A stretch of 64,000 nucleotides of DNA from Streptomyces sp. NBC_01351 (GTDB taxonomy: Bacteria; Actinomycetota; Actinomycetes; Streptomycetales; Streptomycetaceae): assembly GCF_036237315.1 (NCBI RefSeq), contig NZ_CP108356.1, positions 6,515,501 to 6,579,500 on the forward strand, given 5' to 3'. The translations under genes and the position numbers were made by a program. The notes beneath the pieces were generated by a model. The model worked only from the letters and a program-made list of their open reading frames with translations, made no database searches and was not told the DNA's origin. Of the stretch, positions 49,417-57,205 are shown one piece after another (position 1 is the first letter of the stretch; every line of letters begins with the position of its first letter).

Positions 49417-50274
49417 TCAGCGTCGGTTTTCGGTCATCCACTCGAGCGCGTGATCAACGGCATCCGGAAGGGAGAAGAGCATGGCCGAGGCCCCTCCCAC
49501 CCGTCCCCTGCGCACCCGGGAATCCGGGAAGGCGCCGCCGATCTCGGCGAAATCGCTGTCATCCAGCGCGACGTCCTCGTACGCGGCCCACTCCCCCTCT
49601 TGCGGGTACCCCTGCCGGTCTTGCGGGTACCCCTGTCCGCCCCCTGGAAGGTTCACCTTCACCACACACTCGTACATGCGCAAGGGGGGCTTCGGAATTC
49701 GATACTCCGCGAGATGGAAAGCGGAGCAGACGGAAAATCCCACATTGATCATGAGAACCTGGGCTCCCTCCCAGCACATCTTTCCCAGGGGGGACTCCTC
49801 ACCCATGTGGCTTTCCAGGCGGTGACCGGAACAGAGCCGCTGCGCGTCCTTGCCGACGGCCGCGAAGGAGGTCTGCGGATGGGCGCTGCGCGCTGCGCCG
49901 GGTGCGGTACGGACGGCCTCGGCGAGGGCGCCCATGCCCTGGCTGGGGGTGCTCGCCGGGTCGAAGGCGGGCATCCGCTCCCGGAAGGCCCGCACCGCGG
50001 GCCCGGTCATCCCGGAGGTGCGCGCCAGGTGGGCGCTGGAGGTGGTGGAGTTCTCCGGTGTGAACGCGGGGACCATCAGGGTCCCGCGCGGCCCGAGCAC
50101 GCCCAGCAGGGCGTCCCGCAGTGGCTCCGGGCCCACCCCGGTGCCGCCGAGCGAGGCGTGCACCAGCAGCCGCATCCCCGGCCGCACCCCGAGCAGCCGC
50201 AGGTGCACCGCGAGGGCCAGTACGCCTCGCGGCGCGCCTGCGGGAGCAGGGGCGTCCTGGCCGGCGGCCGTCAC
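49417..50274 (-). CDS. AAC(3)-fold N-acetyltransferase of the FxSxx locus
   Basis: 285 residues from a GTG overlapping the fxsB stop (GTGA). The fold is that of aminoglycoside 3-N-acetyltransferases: LLVHASLGGTG, GTLMVPAFTPENS, catalytic-region HPQTSFAAVG and GEESPLGKMCWEGAQVLMINVG. Coupling to fxsB makes the peptide product, or a product-derived amine, a more likely acceptor than an aminoglycoside. A small insertion with a duplicated QGYPQDR/QGYPQEG segment comes from a 21-bp tandem repeat. Confidence 0.88.
   Translation of the reverse strand: MTAAGQDAPAPAGAPRGVLALAVHLRLLGVRPGMRLLVHASLGGTGVGPEPLRDALLGVLGPRGTLMVPAFTPENSTTSSAHLARTSGMTGPAVRAFRERMPAFDPASTPSQGMGALAEAVRTAPGAARSAHPQTSFAAVGKDAQRLCSGHRLESHMGEESPLGKMCWEGAQVLMINVGFSVCSAFHLAEYRIPKPPLRMYECVVKVNLPGGGQGYPQDRQGYPQEGEWAAYEDVALDDSDFAEIGGAFPDSRVRRGRVGGASAMLFSLPDAVDHALEWMTENRR
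49598..49639. repeat. 21-bp tandem duplication inside the acetyltransferase gene
   Basis: TCTTGCGGGTACCCCTG starts two consecutive 21-base units, keeping frame and adding seven residues. Confidence 0.85.
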
Positions 50275-52526
50275 GCGTCGACCGCCTTGAGCTCCCAGCG
50301 GAGTTCCTCGACCAGGCGCTTGCCGGTGGTGGTCAGCTCTGCCGCCCCCGCGAGGCGGTCCAGGGCCTGGTGGATGCGGTCCGAGCCGCCCGGTTCGGGG
50401 GCCTGCGTGGCCCGCCGGTAGGCCTCCACCGCCACCCGCTCGTGTACGTCCGCCAGCAGCCGGGACACCGGGACCGGGCGGGAGCGCCACGGGGAGGGGT
50501 GCTGCCACTGTCCGTCCAGCGCGTACAGGTCGGTCACCTCGGTCAGCGCCCGCAGCCGGGCCCGGCGCCGCCCGGTCAGCAGCGCCAGCGCGGTCTCCGC
50601 GACACCCGCCGCGTACGGCACCCCGAGCGCCCCCGGCCCGTGCCGGCCCGCCTCGCCCCAGTCGCCGGCCCGCGGGCCGCCCGCGAGCGGGGTCAGCGTG
50701 GTCAGCCCGCCGGCCGCCGCCAGGGCGGACTCCGGCACGGCGGAACACAGCAGCGCCCACGCCGCGTCGAGGCGGCCCCGCCACTCCTCGGCCTCCCCGG
50801 CGCCGAGCCGCAGCCTGGGCGGGCGGGCGAAGCAGTTGCGGTACGGGTCGAGGTCCTCCAGGGCCACCGGGGCCGCGTCCGGCCCGGGCGACCAGGTCCG
50901 TACGGGCTGCCAGCGGGCGTCCCCCGCCGCCGGGCCGAAGCGGTGCTCGGTGCGGCCGTCGCGTGCGGCGTACCCCTCGTCCGTGACGCGCAGCACGGCC
51001 CGGCCCTCGGTGCCGGGCTCCCCGAGCCGCAGCAGTCCCAGCGTCGGCAGGTACACCTCGCCGTCCCGGAAGGCCACCTCGGCCGGCAGGTCCAGCCCGC
51101 CCCGCAGCACGGCCGCCGCCGCGAGCGCGGTCAGCCTGCGCGCCGCCTCCGGGGCGTCCGGCCCGTCCCCGGTGGCCCCGCGGTCCAGGGCGGCCAGCAC
51201 CCAGGTCCGGGTGAACGGGTGGTCCAGTACGGCGTCCAGCGCCCGCGCGCCCGCCTCCCCGGACCGCTCCACCGCGCCGAGCAGCTCCCAGGCCCGCGCC
51301 CACCCGGGCCCGGCGGCGAGGTCGGTGTGCAGGCGGGCCAGCAGGACCCGGGTCAGCTCCTCCTGGGAACGGGCCAGCCGGGCGGGATCGGTCAGCTGGG
51401 GGGCGGTCTCGCGGGCGGCGGTGCGGCCCTCGACCCCGTCCACGAGCTCGCGCAGATCGGTGCAGTACACGGAGGGGTTGTCGAAGCCGTTCGCGTCCCG
51501 GTAGCGGTGCGTGTAGAGCCCGCCGCCGCACGAACGTACGACGGGGCACCGGCGGCACGCATCGCTGACGCCCGCCAGGCCCAGCTGCCGGGCGCGGACC
51601 CCGGGATGGGCCGCGACCTGGTCAAATGCGTGGTCGAAGACGTTGAACCCGGTGGCGGCGGCACCCTCGAATGCGCTCTTGAGGGAGTCCACCTGCTCCA
51701 GGGTTCCGTCGGTCTCGACGACGACGAGGTCGGTGGGAGCGAGCCCGAGGGACTCGGTCAGGCTGGGTCCGCCGCGCAGGGTGGACAGCAGGGACTCGAA
51801 GAGCCGTACGGGGACCGGGCGTCCGCGCCGCTCCCAGTGGTCGAAGATCCGCAGGAGCCAGCGGGCGTACGCGTCCGACGCGCCCTCGGGGCGGACCGGA
51901 GGGGCCTCCCAGGTGGCGTGGGGGAGGAGGAAGTCGACGCGCGGCGGCTCCAGTTCGACGAGCGCGTCCAGGACGGCGACGGGATCGTTGGCCACGTCCA
52001 CGGTGCACAGCAGACCCTGGTAGAGGTGGCGGTAGGGCGCGGAGCGGAGCAGCGCGACGGCGGCCAGCACCAGCGGGTGGCTCGTACGGCCGTCCGAGAA
52101 GCGGCGGTGGCGGTCGTTGGCGGCGCGGTCCCCGTCGAGGGAGATGCCGACCCGTACGTCGTACTCGTCGAAGAGGTCGAGGTAACGGGGGCTCAGCTGG
52201 AGGCCGTTGGTGTGGATCCGCAGGTCGAGGTCCGCGATCCCGGCGAGTGCCCGGGTGAACTCCTCGCACACGAGGCGGAGTCGGGCCGTGCCCGCCAACA
52301 GGGGTTCCCCTCCATGGAGAATCACCGTGACGGAGGGGAGTGCATGGTCACGGGCATGTTCGGCGAGCCGCGACGCGGTGTGTGAAATAACCTCGGGGGA
52401 GATCACTTTCGGCCGGGCTCGCCAGCTCTGATCTGCGTGTTCGTAGACGTAGCAATGATCACAAGCAAGATCGCATCTGCTGTGAACTTTCAGGACGATC
52501 TCGCGAAATGCGATCAGGCCGGTCAT
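50271..52526 (-). CDS. fxsB: Radical SAM/SPASM peptide maturase FxsB
   Basis: 751 residues. The radical SAM cluster is at Cys18, Cys22 and Cys25 (CDLACDHC). A SPASM domain has CRRCPVVRSC (324, 327, 333) and a further Cys355, ligands for auxiliary clusters. FxsB enzymes form a three-residue cyclophane by linking an aromatic ring to a beta carbon, here expected between Phe and Ser of the FxS motif. The C-terminal ~380 residues correspond to the metallohydrolase-like extension. I find no HExxH there, so this is the inactivated form. It starts 30 bases after fxsA. Confidence 0.94.
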   Translation of the reverse strand: MTGLIAFREIVLKVHSRCDLACDHCYVYEHADQSWRARPKVISPEVISHTASRLAEHARDHALPSVTVILHGGEPLLAGTARLRLVCEEFTRALAGIADLDLRIHTNGLQLSPRYLDLFDEYDVRVGISLDGDRAANDRHRRFSDGRTSHPLVLAAVALLRSAPYRHLYQGLLCTVDVANDPVAVLDALVELEPPRVDFLLPHATWEAPPVRPEGASDAYARWLLRIFDHWERRGRPVPVRLFESLLSTLRGGPSLTESLGLAPTDLVVVETDGTLEQVDSLKSAFEGAAATGFNVFDHAFDQVAAHPGVRARQLGLAGVSDACRRCPVVRSCGGGLYTHRYRDANGFDNPSVYCTDLRELVDGVEGRTAARETAPQLTDPARLARSQEELTRVLLARLHTDLAAGPGWARAWELLGAVERSGEAGARALDAVLDHPFTRTWVLAALDRGATGDGPDAPEAARRLTALAAAAVLRGGLDLPAEVAFRDGEVYLPTLGLLRLGEPGTEGRAVLRVTDEGYAARDGRTEHRFGPAAGDARWQPVRTWSPGPDAAPVALEDLDPYRNCFARPPRLRLGAGEAEEWRGRLDAAWALLCSAVPESALAAAGGLTTLTPLAGGPRAGDWGEAGRHGPGALGVPYAAGVAETALALLTGRRRARLRALTEVTDLYALDGQWQHPSPWRSRPVPVSRLLADVHERVAVEAYRRATQAPEPGGSDRIHQALDRLAGAAELTTTGKRLVEELRWELKAVDA

Positions 52527-52555
52527 TCCACCAGTCTAGAGCGCTTACTCCGCTG

Positions 52556-52720
52556 TCAGAGAGCGGAGTTGAAGATGGGGGCCTGGACGGAGCGGCCGGA
52601 TTCCGTCTTCAGCACGCGGCCGAGTGCGGCGGCCGCGGACGCGCTGCGGACGTCGATCCGGTCGAGGGGGACCCGGTCGGCCTTGACCGTGCTGGTCGGG
52701 GGGGTTGCGGAAGTGTTCAC
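52556..52720 (-). CDS. fxsA: FxSxx-COOH RiPP precursor peptide FxsA
   Basis: 54 residues from a GTG (MNTSATPPTS...) with AAGGA eight bases upstream. An ATG at 52756 would add twelve residues but has a poorer ribosome binding site. The chain contains ADRVPLDRIDVRSASAA, then ALGRVLKTESGR, then the terminal QAPIFNSAL. The last five residues F50-N51-S52-A53-L54 are exactly FxSxx at the carboxyl end. FxsB should crosslink Phe50 and Ser52. The leader is acidic/basic mixed and non-secretory. First gene of the operon. Confidence 0.93.
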   Translation of the reverse strand: MNTSATPPTSTVKADRVPLDRIDVRSASAAAALGRVLKTESGRSVQAPIFNSAL

Positions 52721-52764
52721 GACACCGTCCTTGGGGAAGCCATGTTGAATGGGCATGTGAATGG

Positions 52765-52783
52765 CAGCAGCGACGCGCTGCTG
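52765..52783. promoter_or_regulatory. Palindrome in the fxsA leader
   Basis: Perfect eight-base arms CAGCAGCG and CGCTGCTG around ACG, 44 bases upstream of the fxsA start, next to a TTGACA on the minus strand (about 52783-52788). It may be an operator or an RNA hairpin. A ten-base palindrome TTCTATAGAA lies further upstream at 52848-52857. Confidence 0.45.
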
Positions 52784-53023
52784 TCAAGCGTGGACAATAC
52801 TCGGCCACACTCCAATGAGCGACCGAGACATGACGCCTGGTCAACCGTTCTATAGAAAGCGTGCAGCAATACCGGAGGTCGGCTCAAGACCGGCCATTCG
52901 TCCGTTTGCCGTACGGCAAGATCCATTTCTCTTTCCGGCGGCCGGGGCGAGGGCGGGCGACGGGCACGGGGTGGGCGTGAGACGGGCCTGACCTGCGGCG
53001 GGGCCGGTCGGTAGGTTGGCCGG

Positions 53024-53557
53024 ATGACCACCACGCCGATGATCCTGCTGCTGTCCGGAAGTCTGCGCGCCGGATCCTCCAACGAGGCGGTGTTGCGCAC
53101 CGCGCACGCCGTCGCCCCCGATGGCGTACGCACGGCGTTCTACGAAGGCCTCGGAGGGCTTCCGCACTTCAACCCCGACCGCGACACCGACCCCCTGCCG
53201 GCCCCCGTCGCCGAACTGCGTGCGGCGATCGCCGGAGCGGCCGCGCTCCTGGTCTGCACGCCGGAGTACGCGGGCACCCTGCCGGGCTCGTTCAAGAACC
53301 TGCTGGACTGGACGGTCGGCGGCACCGAGATCGGTGACAAGCCCGTGGCCTGGGTGAACGCCGCGGCTCCCGGCCGGGGCGGCGGCGCGGAGGCCACGTT
53401 GCGCACCGTGCTGGGCTATACGGGCGCGGCCGTGGTGGAGGAGGCCTGCGTACGGATCCCGGTGTCCGGGCAGCCGGTCGGCCCCGACGGGACCCTCGCC
53501 GACCCGGCGGTGCGGGCGCGGCTCGGCGAGGTGCTGGGGCTGCTGGCGGGCCGCTGA
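53024..53557 (+). CDS. NADPH-dependent FMN reductase family protein
   Basis: Flavodoxin-fold quinone or FMN reductase, 177 residues. The phosphate-binding loop is LSGSLRAGSSNEAVL and the flavin loop is PEYAGTLPGSFKNLLDW, both canonical. It is cytoplasmic and divergent from fxsA with a 303-base gap holding both promoters. The electron acceptor is unknown; any link to the RiPP locus is only positional. Confidence 0.9.
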   Translation: MTTTPMILLLSGSLRAGSSNEAVLRTAHAVAPDGVRTAFYEGLGGLPHFNPDRDTDPLPAPVAELRAAIAGAAALLVCTPEYAGTLPGSFKNLLDWTVGGTEIGDKPVAWVNAAAPGRGGGAEATLRTVLGYTGAAVVEEACVRIPVSGQPVGPDGTLADPAVRARLGEVLGLLAGR

Positions 53558-53574
53558 GGCCGCCTGGCCGGTGT

Positions 53575-53720
53575 GGTGCCGGCCCGGCCGGGTCCGGGCG
53601 CGCGCCGGGGCGTCTCCTCGGGCGTCGAACGTGTCGGGGGGTCGGTGGGCCGAGGGTGGTTGTGTTCGACGTCCTGCGGGGACGCCCCACCGCACACCCG
53701 GCCCCGTCCGGGCCTGCGGG
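53575..53720. repeat. 146-bp dispersed palindromic repeat, copy 2
   Basis: Same length and orientation as 10816-10961, with about seven substitutions by eye. The C-to-T change in the right arm still allows G-U pairing, so the hairpin is kept in RNA. Here it lies between two convergent genes, where it could also stop transcription. Confidence 0.9.
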
Positions 53721-53728
53721 GTGGCGGC

Positions 53729-54631
53729 CTAGGCCGGCTGCTGTTCGCTGAGCGGGGGAGCGGGCAGGTCGCGCAGGAGCCAGGTCAGTACGTCCGGCAG
53801 CGCGCGAAAGGCCGCGAAGTGCGCGGCGGACGGGTCGATGGTGGTGGTGGCGCCGGGGATGCGGCTCGCCAGCCAGCGAGAGTGCCCCACGGGGGAGAAC
53901 ACGTCGAGCTCCCCGTGCCAGATCAGGACGGGGCAGCGGATGTCCGCCGGGTCGAAGCCCCAGGGGCGGCTGAAGGCGAGGACGTCGTCGATCCAGCCGT
54001 ACGCCGAACGGCGCAGGCCCTCACTGTAGTTGCGCAGCAGCATCGACCGCAGCCCGGCGTCCGAGACGATCATGCGGTCGCTGGCGGTCAGCTCCCGGCG
54101 CAGCTCGTCCAGGAGCCGTCCGGGGTCCTTGCGGATGCCGTCGGCGCGCGGGATGAGCCGGGCCGCGAGCTCGTCGGGGTCATCGGTGGCGGTGGTGTAC
54201 TCCTTCACGTTCGAGGCGGCCATGCCGGCGAACCAGTCGAGGTCCTCCGCGTCCCGGGGGGCGAGGGGGACCAGGGCCGCCGTCCGGGTGACCCGGTCCG
54301 GGAGCAGGGCCGCGCAGGCCAGGGCGCCGGGGGCGCCGCCGGAGCGGCCGGCCACGGCGAAGGTGTCGATGCCGAGGGTGTCGGCGATGTCGGCCACGTC
54401 CTGGGCGACGTCGGCGACGGTGCGGCCCGGGTGGCGGTCGGAGCCGCCGTAGCCGGGCCGGTCGTAGGCGATGAGCTGCATGCGGCGCTGGTAGAGGACC
54501 ATGCCCCGGGGGGCCGGTCCGAGTCTGCTGCCGGGCATGCCGTGGAGCAGGAACACCGGTTTGCCGTCCGGATCGCCCCAGCGCTCCACGGTGAGCGCCC
54601 GTCCGTCCGTGGCGCGCACCTGATTGCGCAC
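53729..54631 (-). CDS. Alpha/beta hydrolase
   Basis: 300 residues from a GTG behind GGGAGGGAG. The oxyanion HGMPGS, nucleophile elbow GRSGG, Asp in WHGELDVFSP and His in SAAHFAAF give the full triad. The core resembles the epoxide hydrolase/haloperoxidase-like group; a helical cap lies at about 130-210. Substrate unknown. Its promoter region is shared with the adhE relic, so the Rex-type site at 54721 could affect it. Confidence 0.88.
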   Translation of the reverse strand: MRNQVRATDGRALTVERWGDPDGKPVFLLHGMPGSRLGPAPRGMVLYQRRMQLIAYDRPGYGGSDRHPGRTVADVAQDVADIADTLGIDTFAVAGRSGGAPGALACAALLPDRVTRTAALVPLAPRDAEDLDWFAGMAASNVKEYTTATDDPDELAARLIPRADGIRKDPGRLLDELRRELTASDRMIVSDAGLRSMLLRNYSEGLRRSAYGWIDDVLAFSRPWGFDPADIRCPVLIWHGELDVFSPVGHSRWLASRIPGATTTIDPSAAHFAAFRALPDVLTWLLRDLPAPPLSEQQPA

Positions 54632-54720
54632 GCACTCCCTCCCTCACGGTCGACGCGACTGGTCACGGTGATTGTGCTCGCTGGGGGAGGAGTGCGGTAG
54701 GGCGCACTTCGCGCGAAATT

Positions 54721-54740
54721 CTTGTGAAAGTTTTCACAAG
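54721..54740. promoter_or_regulatory. Rex-type redox operator
   Basis: A perfect palindrome CTTGTGAA-AGTT-TTCACAAG. It contains TTGTGAA(N4)TTCACAA, the consensus bound by the NADH/NAD-sensing repressor Rex. It lies 210 bases before the remaining adhE start and 90 bases before the hydrolase start. adhE is a classical Rex target. Confidence 0.85.
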
Positions 54741-54950
54741 CGCACAGAGGTCTTTAGTCCTCCCGCATATGCCCAGGTCAATGGGGTGGTGAGGGGGGCG
54801 CGAACGGGCGTGAACAGCCCTTCGACCTGCCGAAAAGGGGCTTTTTCGGCAGCTCCGCTTCCGCTTTTGGGTGTCGAATTGAGGCATCAGGAAAACAGGG
54901 CCGCGCAGACCTTCGGGTCGGGCCGGGTTCGAAATGAAGGAGTTGCTGCC

Positions 54951-55073
54951 ATGCAGGCCAACGAGATGGTGGACGGGCTGGTCCACGGTGCGCTGGGCGC
55001 GCTCGGCCGCTTCGAGTCGTTCAACCAGGAACAGGTCGACCACATCGTCAAGAAGGCTCACTTGGTTCCTTAG
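54951..55073 (+). pseudogene. adhE: adhE N-terminal fragment (acetaldehyde-CoA/alcohol dehydrogenase)
   Basis: An ATG eight bases after AAGGAG opens MQANEMVDGLVHGALGALG, followed by FESFNQEQVDHIVKKA, the N terminus of bifunctional AdhE. Homology ends at base 55058. The frame then runs five codons into inserted DNA to a TAG at 55071. Promoter and ribosome binding site look intact, so a 40-residue peptide may still be made. The gene continues at 57206. Confidence 0.85.
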
Positions 55074-57205
55074 GCATCCATAGTGATCGTGGTGGGTTTC
55101 TCGTCGTGCTGTTCGGCCGGTGCGGGTGCTGGATGCGGGTTCGTGGGTCGAATGGGTGACCTTTCGTGTGGGATGTCGTTGATCGGATGACAGCACCGGC
55201 GTGGGGGAGGTGAACGTTGAGTCGGAAGGTGCCGCTCGCCGAGGGCGAGACCACCCGAACCGCTTGTGCCCGAGGCCTGCTGCGGACGGGCGTGGACGAG
55301 AAGACCGGTGAACTGCTGACCGCCTCCGTGCTCGCGGAACGTGTCGGCTGGTGTGCCGCCCTGGTATCCGGCATGACCGCCGGGTTGCTGGCCGCGCACT
55401 GGAACGCCCCGGACGTGGCTGTGCTCGGATCCGGGGAGGATGCGGGCGGCCGGAAGCTGCCGTCGAACGCGTGGATGGCGCTGCGCCGCCTGGGATGGAC
55501 CGTCGTGCCGCCCGCGGGCGTTCGGGTCAATGACCGGATCGTTCGGATGGCACAGGAGCAGGCCGGGCGCTTGCTACGCTCGGCCAAGTGGCGCGGCGAC
55601 CTCACGGCGGGAGTGCTTGCGTCCTGGCCGGCCGACCCGGCCAAGCGCACGGGCCAGGAGTGGGATGCGGTGCGTGCGGCGGTGCCGGGCGGGCAGCATC
55701 TGGCGTCCAGCGCCATCAACGCCCGCACCCGGCAGATCACCGCGTTCGTCAAGAAGCACGACCGGATGCCGGTCGATGTGTTCGAGATGGAGAGCGCGCC
55801 CACGGTGGCGCGGATGCTGCTGCTGTCGGCGTGTGACGGGCAGCAGGCCAGCATCGAACGGGCGGATGAACCGGGCCGGGCGCTGCTGCGCCTGCAGCTC
55901 CCCACCCGGCCCGACCCGCGCTCGTACCGGGACTGGACGTGGGTGTCCTGCCCCATCAGCCTGCCGCCGACCATCCCTGTGGACGCGGTGCTGCACCTGC
56001 CCACCCTGCGCCTGCATCAGGGCCGGGTCCGTGCCGATCTCGCCTACACCCACGCCGTGCCGAGAACGGCCCGCAGCGGGCACAGGGTCGCGCTCGGGGT
56101 GGACTGGGGCCTGAACACCCTGCTCAGCGCGGGCGCGGCGCGGCTCCACGGTGACGGGCGGATCACCGCCCTCGGGGCCGGTGGCGCGTTCCGGGCGGCC
56201 GGTGTCCTGGCCAAGCAGCACCGGCTGCGCCGACAGGGCGAGCGTCTGCATGCCAAGTCCGACCACTACCAGCGACTGACTGCCGGGGACGAGCAGCATG
56301 CTCTGGCTGCCAGACACAGCGTTCTGAGCGAGGAGATCGGCCGGGTCTGCGCCCGCCGGTCGAACCTCAATGATGCACTGGCCTGGGCCGCCGCCCGCTG
56401 GGCCGTCGATCAGGCCATCGCCGCGGGGGCGAGCGTCATCTACGTCGAGGACCTCCGCTCGATGGAAGCCCGTGGCATGGGCCGCACCCTCAACACGCGC
56501 CTCTCCCAGCAGGTGCGCGCACAGATCGTCGACGGCATGCGGCACCTGGCCGCCGAGACCGGCATAGCCGTTGTCACCGTGCCCGCGCGGAACACGTCCA
56601 AGCACTGCCCACACTGCCTCACCCCGCTACGCCACCGCAAAGCCCCCGACCGGCCCACCACACCCGGCTGGAAATGGGCCATCTGCCCCAACCCCGGCTG
56701 TTCGTGGCAGGGCGATCGTGACCACGGCGCGTGGCAGCGCATCGCCTCCCGCGGTCTGGCCCACCAGAGCAAGACCGTGGCCGACCGCACCACCGGCGCC
56801 ATGGCCATCCGCACCATCGTCGACCGACTCGAAGCCGGCGCGGTCATCACACCCACCGCGCCGAAGACCAGCCCGCCGGACCGGTCAAAAACCGGACCCA
56901 CCCGGCACCAGACAACACGTCCGACGCCCAGGCGACGCCGGACACCCTCCCCTGTCGGGCCCTCGGGCCCGGCAGGCAAGCGTCCGGAGGGACACGCCAA
57001 CACGGACCGGACCCGACTGCCCCGCGCAGCCCACCGACACCAAGGCGTGACGACGATCAGCACACCCACCACCAGCCGACACCGGCCGCGAGGGGCAGCA
57101 CTCGGCGCAGGATTCCACCTCCACGCCCATGCCACCCCACCACGATGGGAACCGATCAACACCAGACACCACGTCTGACACAGGATCACTTAGCTGATTA
57201 GAGAC
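55059..57205 (+). mobile_element. TnpB-only (IS200/IS605- or IS607-like) element inserted in adhE
   Basis: About 2.15 kb separate two parts of adhE that would otherwise read in the same frame. It contains only a tnpB-like gene, with no tnpA, no clear terminal inverted repeats and no obvious target duplication, as expected for this element class. TCACTT is seen just inside the left end and again near the right end (57186). Exact ends are uncertain within a few bases to tens of bases. Confidence 0.8.
55217..57178 (+). CDS. TnpB-like RuvC nuclease (RNA-guided nuclease family), unusually long
   Basis: 653 residues from a TTG close behind GGGGGAGGTGA. The split RuvC site is visible: Asp in LGVDWGLNTLLS, Glu in IYVEDLRSMEARG and Asp in WQGDRDHGAWQRIA. 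A zinc ribbon lies between the last two (CPHC ... CPNPGC). Canonical TnpB is about 400 residues. Here there is a longer N-terminal part (~280) and a ~130-residue Pro/Thr/Arg-rich tail. That tail may be an accidental reading of sequence that acts as the guide RNA. TnpB proteins cut DNA under guidance of an element-end RNA. Confidence 0.8.
   Translation: MSRKVPLAEGETTRTACARGLLRTGVDEKTGELLTASVLAERVGWCAALVSGMTAGLLAAHWNAPDVAVLGSGEDAGGRKLPSNAWMALRRLGWTVVPPAGVRVNDRIVRMAQEQAGRLLRSAKWRGDLTAGVLASWPADPAKRTGQEWDAVRAAVPGGQHLASSAINARTRQITAFVKKHDRMPVDVFEMESAPTVARMLLLSACDGQQASIERADEPGRALLRLQLPTRPDPRSYRDWTWVSCPISLPPTIPVDAVLHLPTLRLHQGRVRADLAYTHAVPRTARSGHRVALGVDWGLNTLLSAGAARLHGDGRITALGAGGAFRAAGVLAKQHRLRRQGERLHAKSDHYQRLTAGDEQHALAARHSVLSEEIGRVCARRSNLNDALAWAAARWAVDQAIAAGASVIYVEDLRSMEARGMGRTLNTRLSQQVRAQIVDGMRHLAAETGIAVVTVPARNTSKHCPHCLTPLRHRKAPDRPTTPGWKWAICPNPGCSWQGDRDHGAWQRIASRGLAHQSKTVADRTTGAMAIRTIVDRLEAGAVITPTAPKTSPPDRSKTGPTRHQTTRPTPRRRRTPSPVGPSGPAGKRPEGHANTDRTRLPRAAHRHQGVTTISTPTTSRHRPRGAALGAGFHLHAHATPPRWEPINTRHHV

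Noticed and set aside
49417..50274. Aminoglycoside-resistance gene
   Set aside because: The fold fits AAC(3), but coupling to fxsB and its fixed place in the Fxs locus make a resistance role unlikely to be its main function.
49417..51558. 713-residue open frame covering the acetyltransferase and part of fxsB
   Set aside because: Only the part from the GTG at 50274 has acetyltransferase homology; the upstream part is an out-of-frame shadow of fxsB.
53577..53697. Small ORFs within the 146-bp repeat, on both strands
   Set aside because: They exist only because the repeat is GC-rich and stop-free. There is no ribosome binding site, and the same words occur in another non-coding copy.
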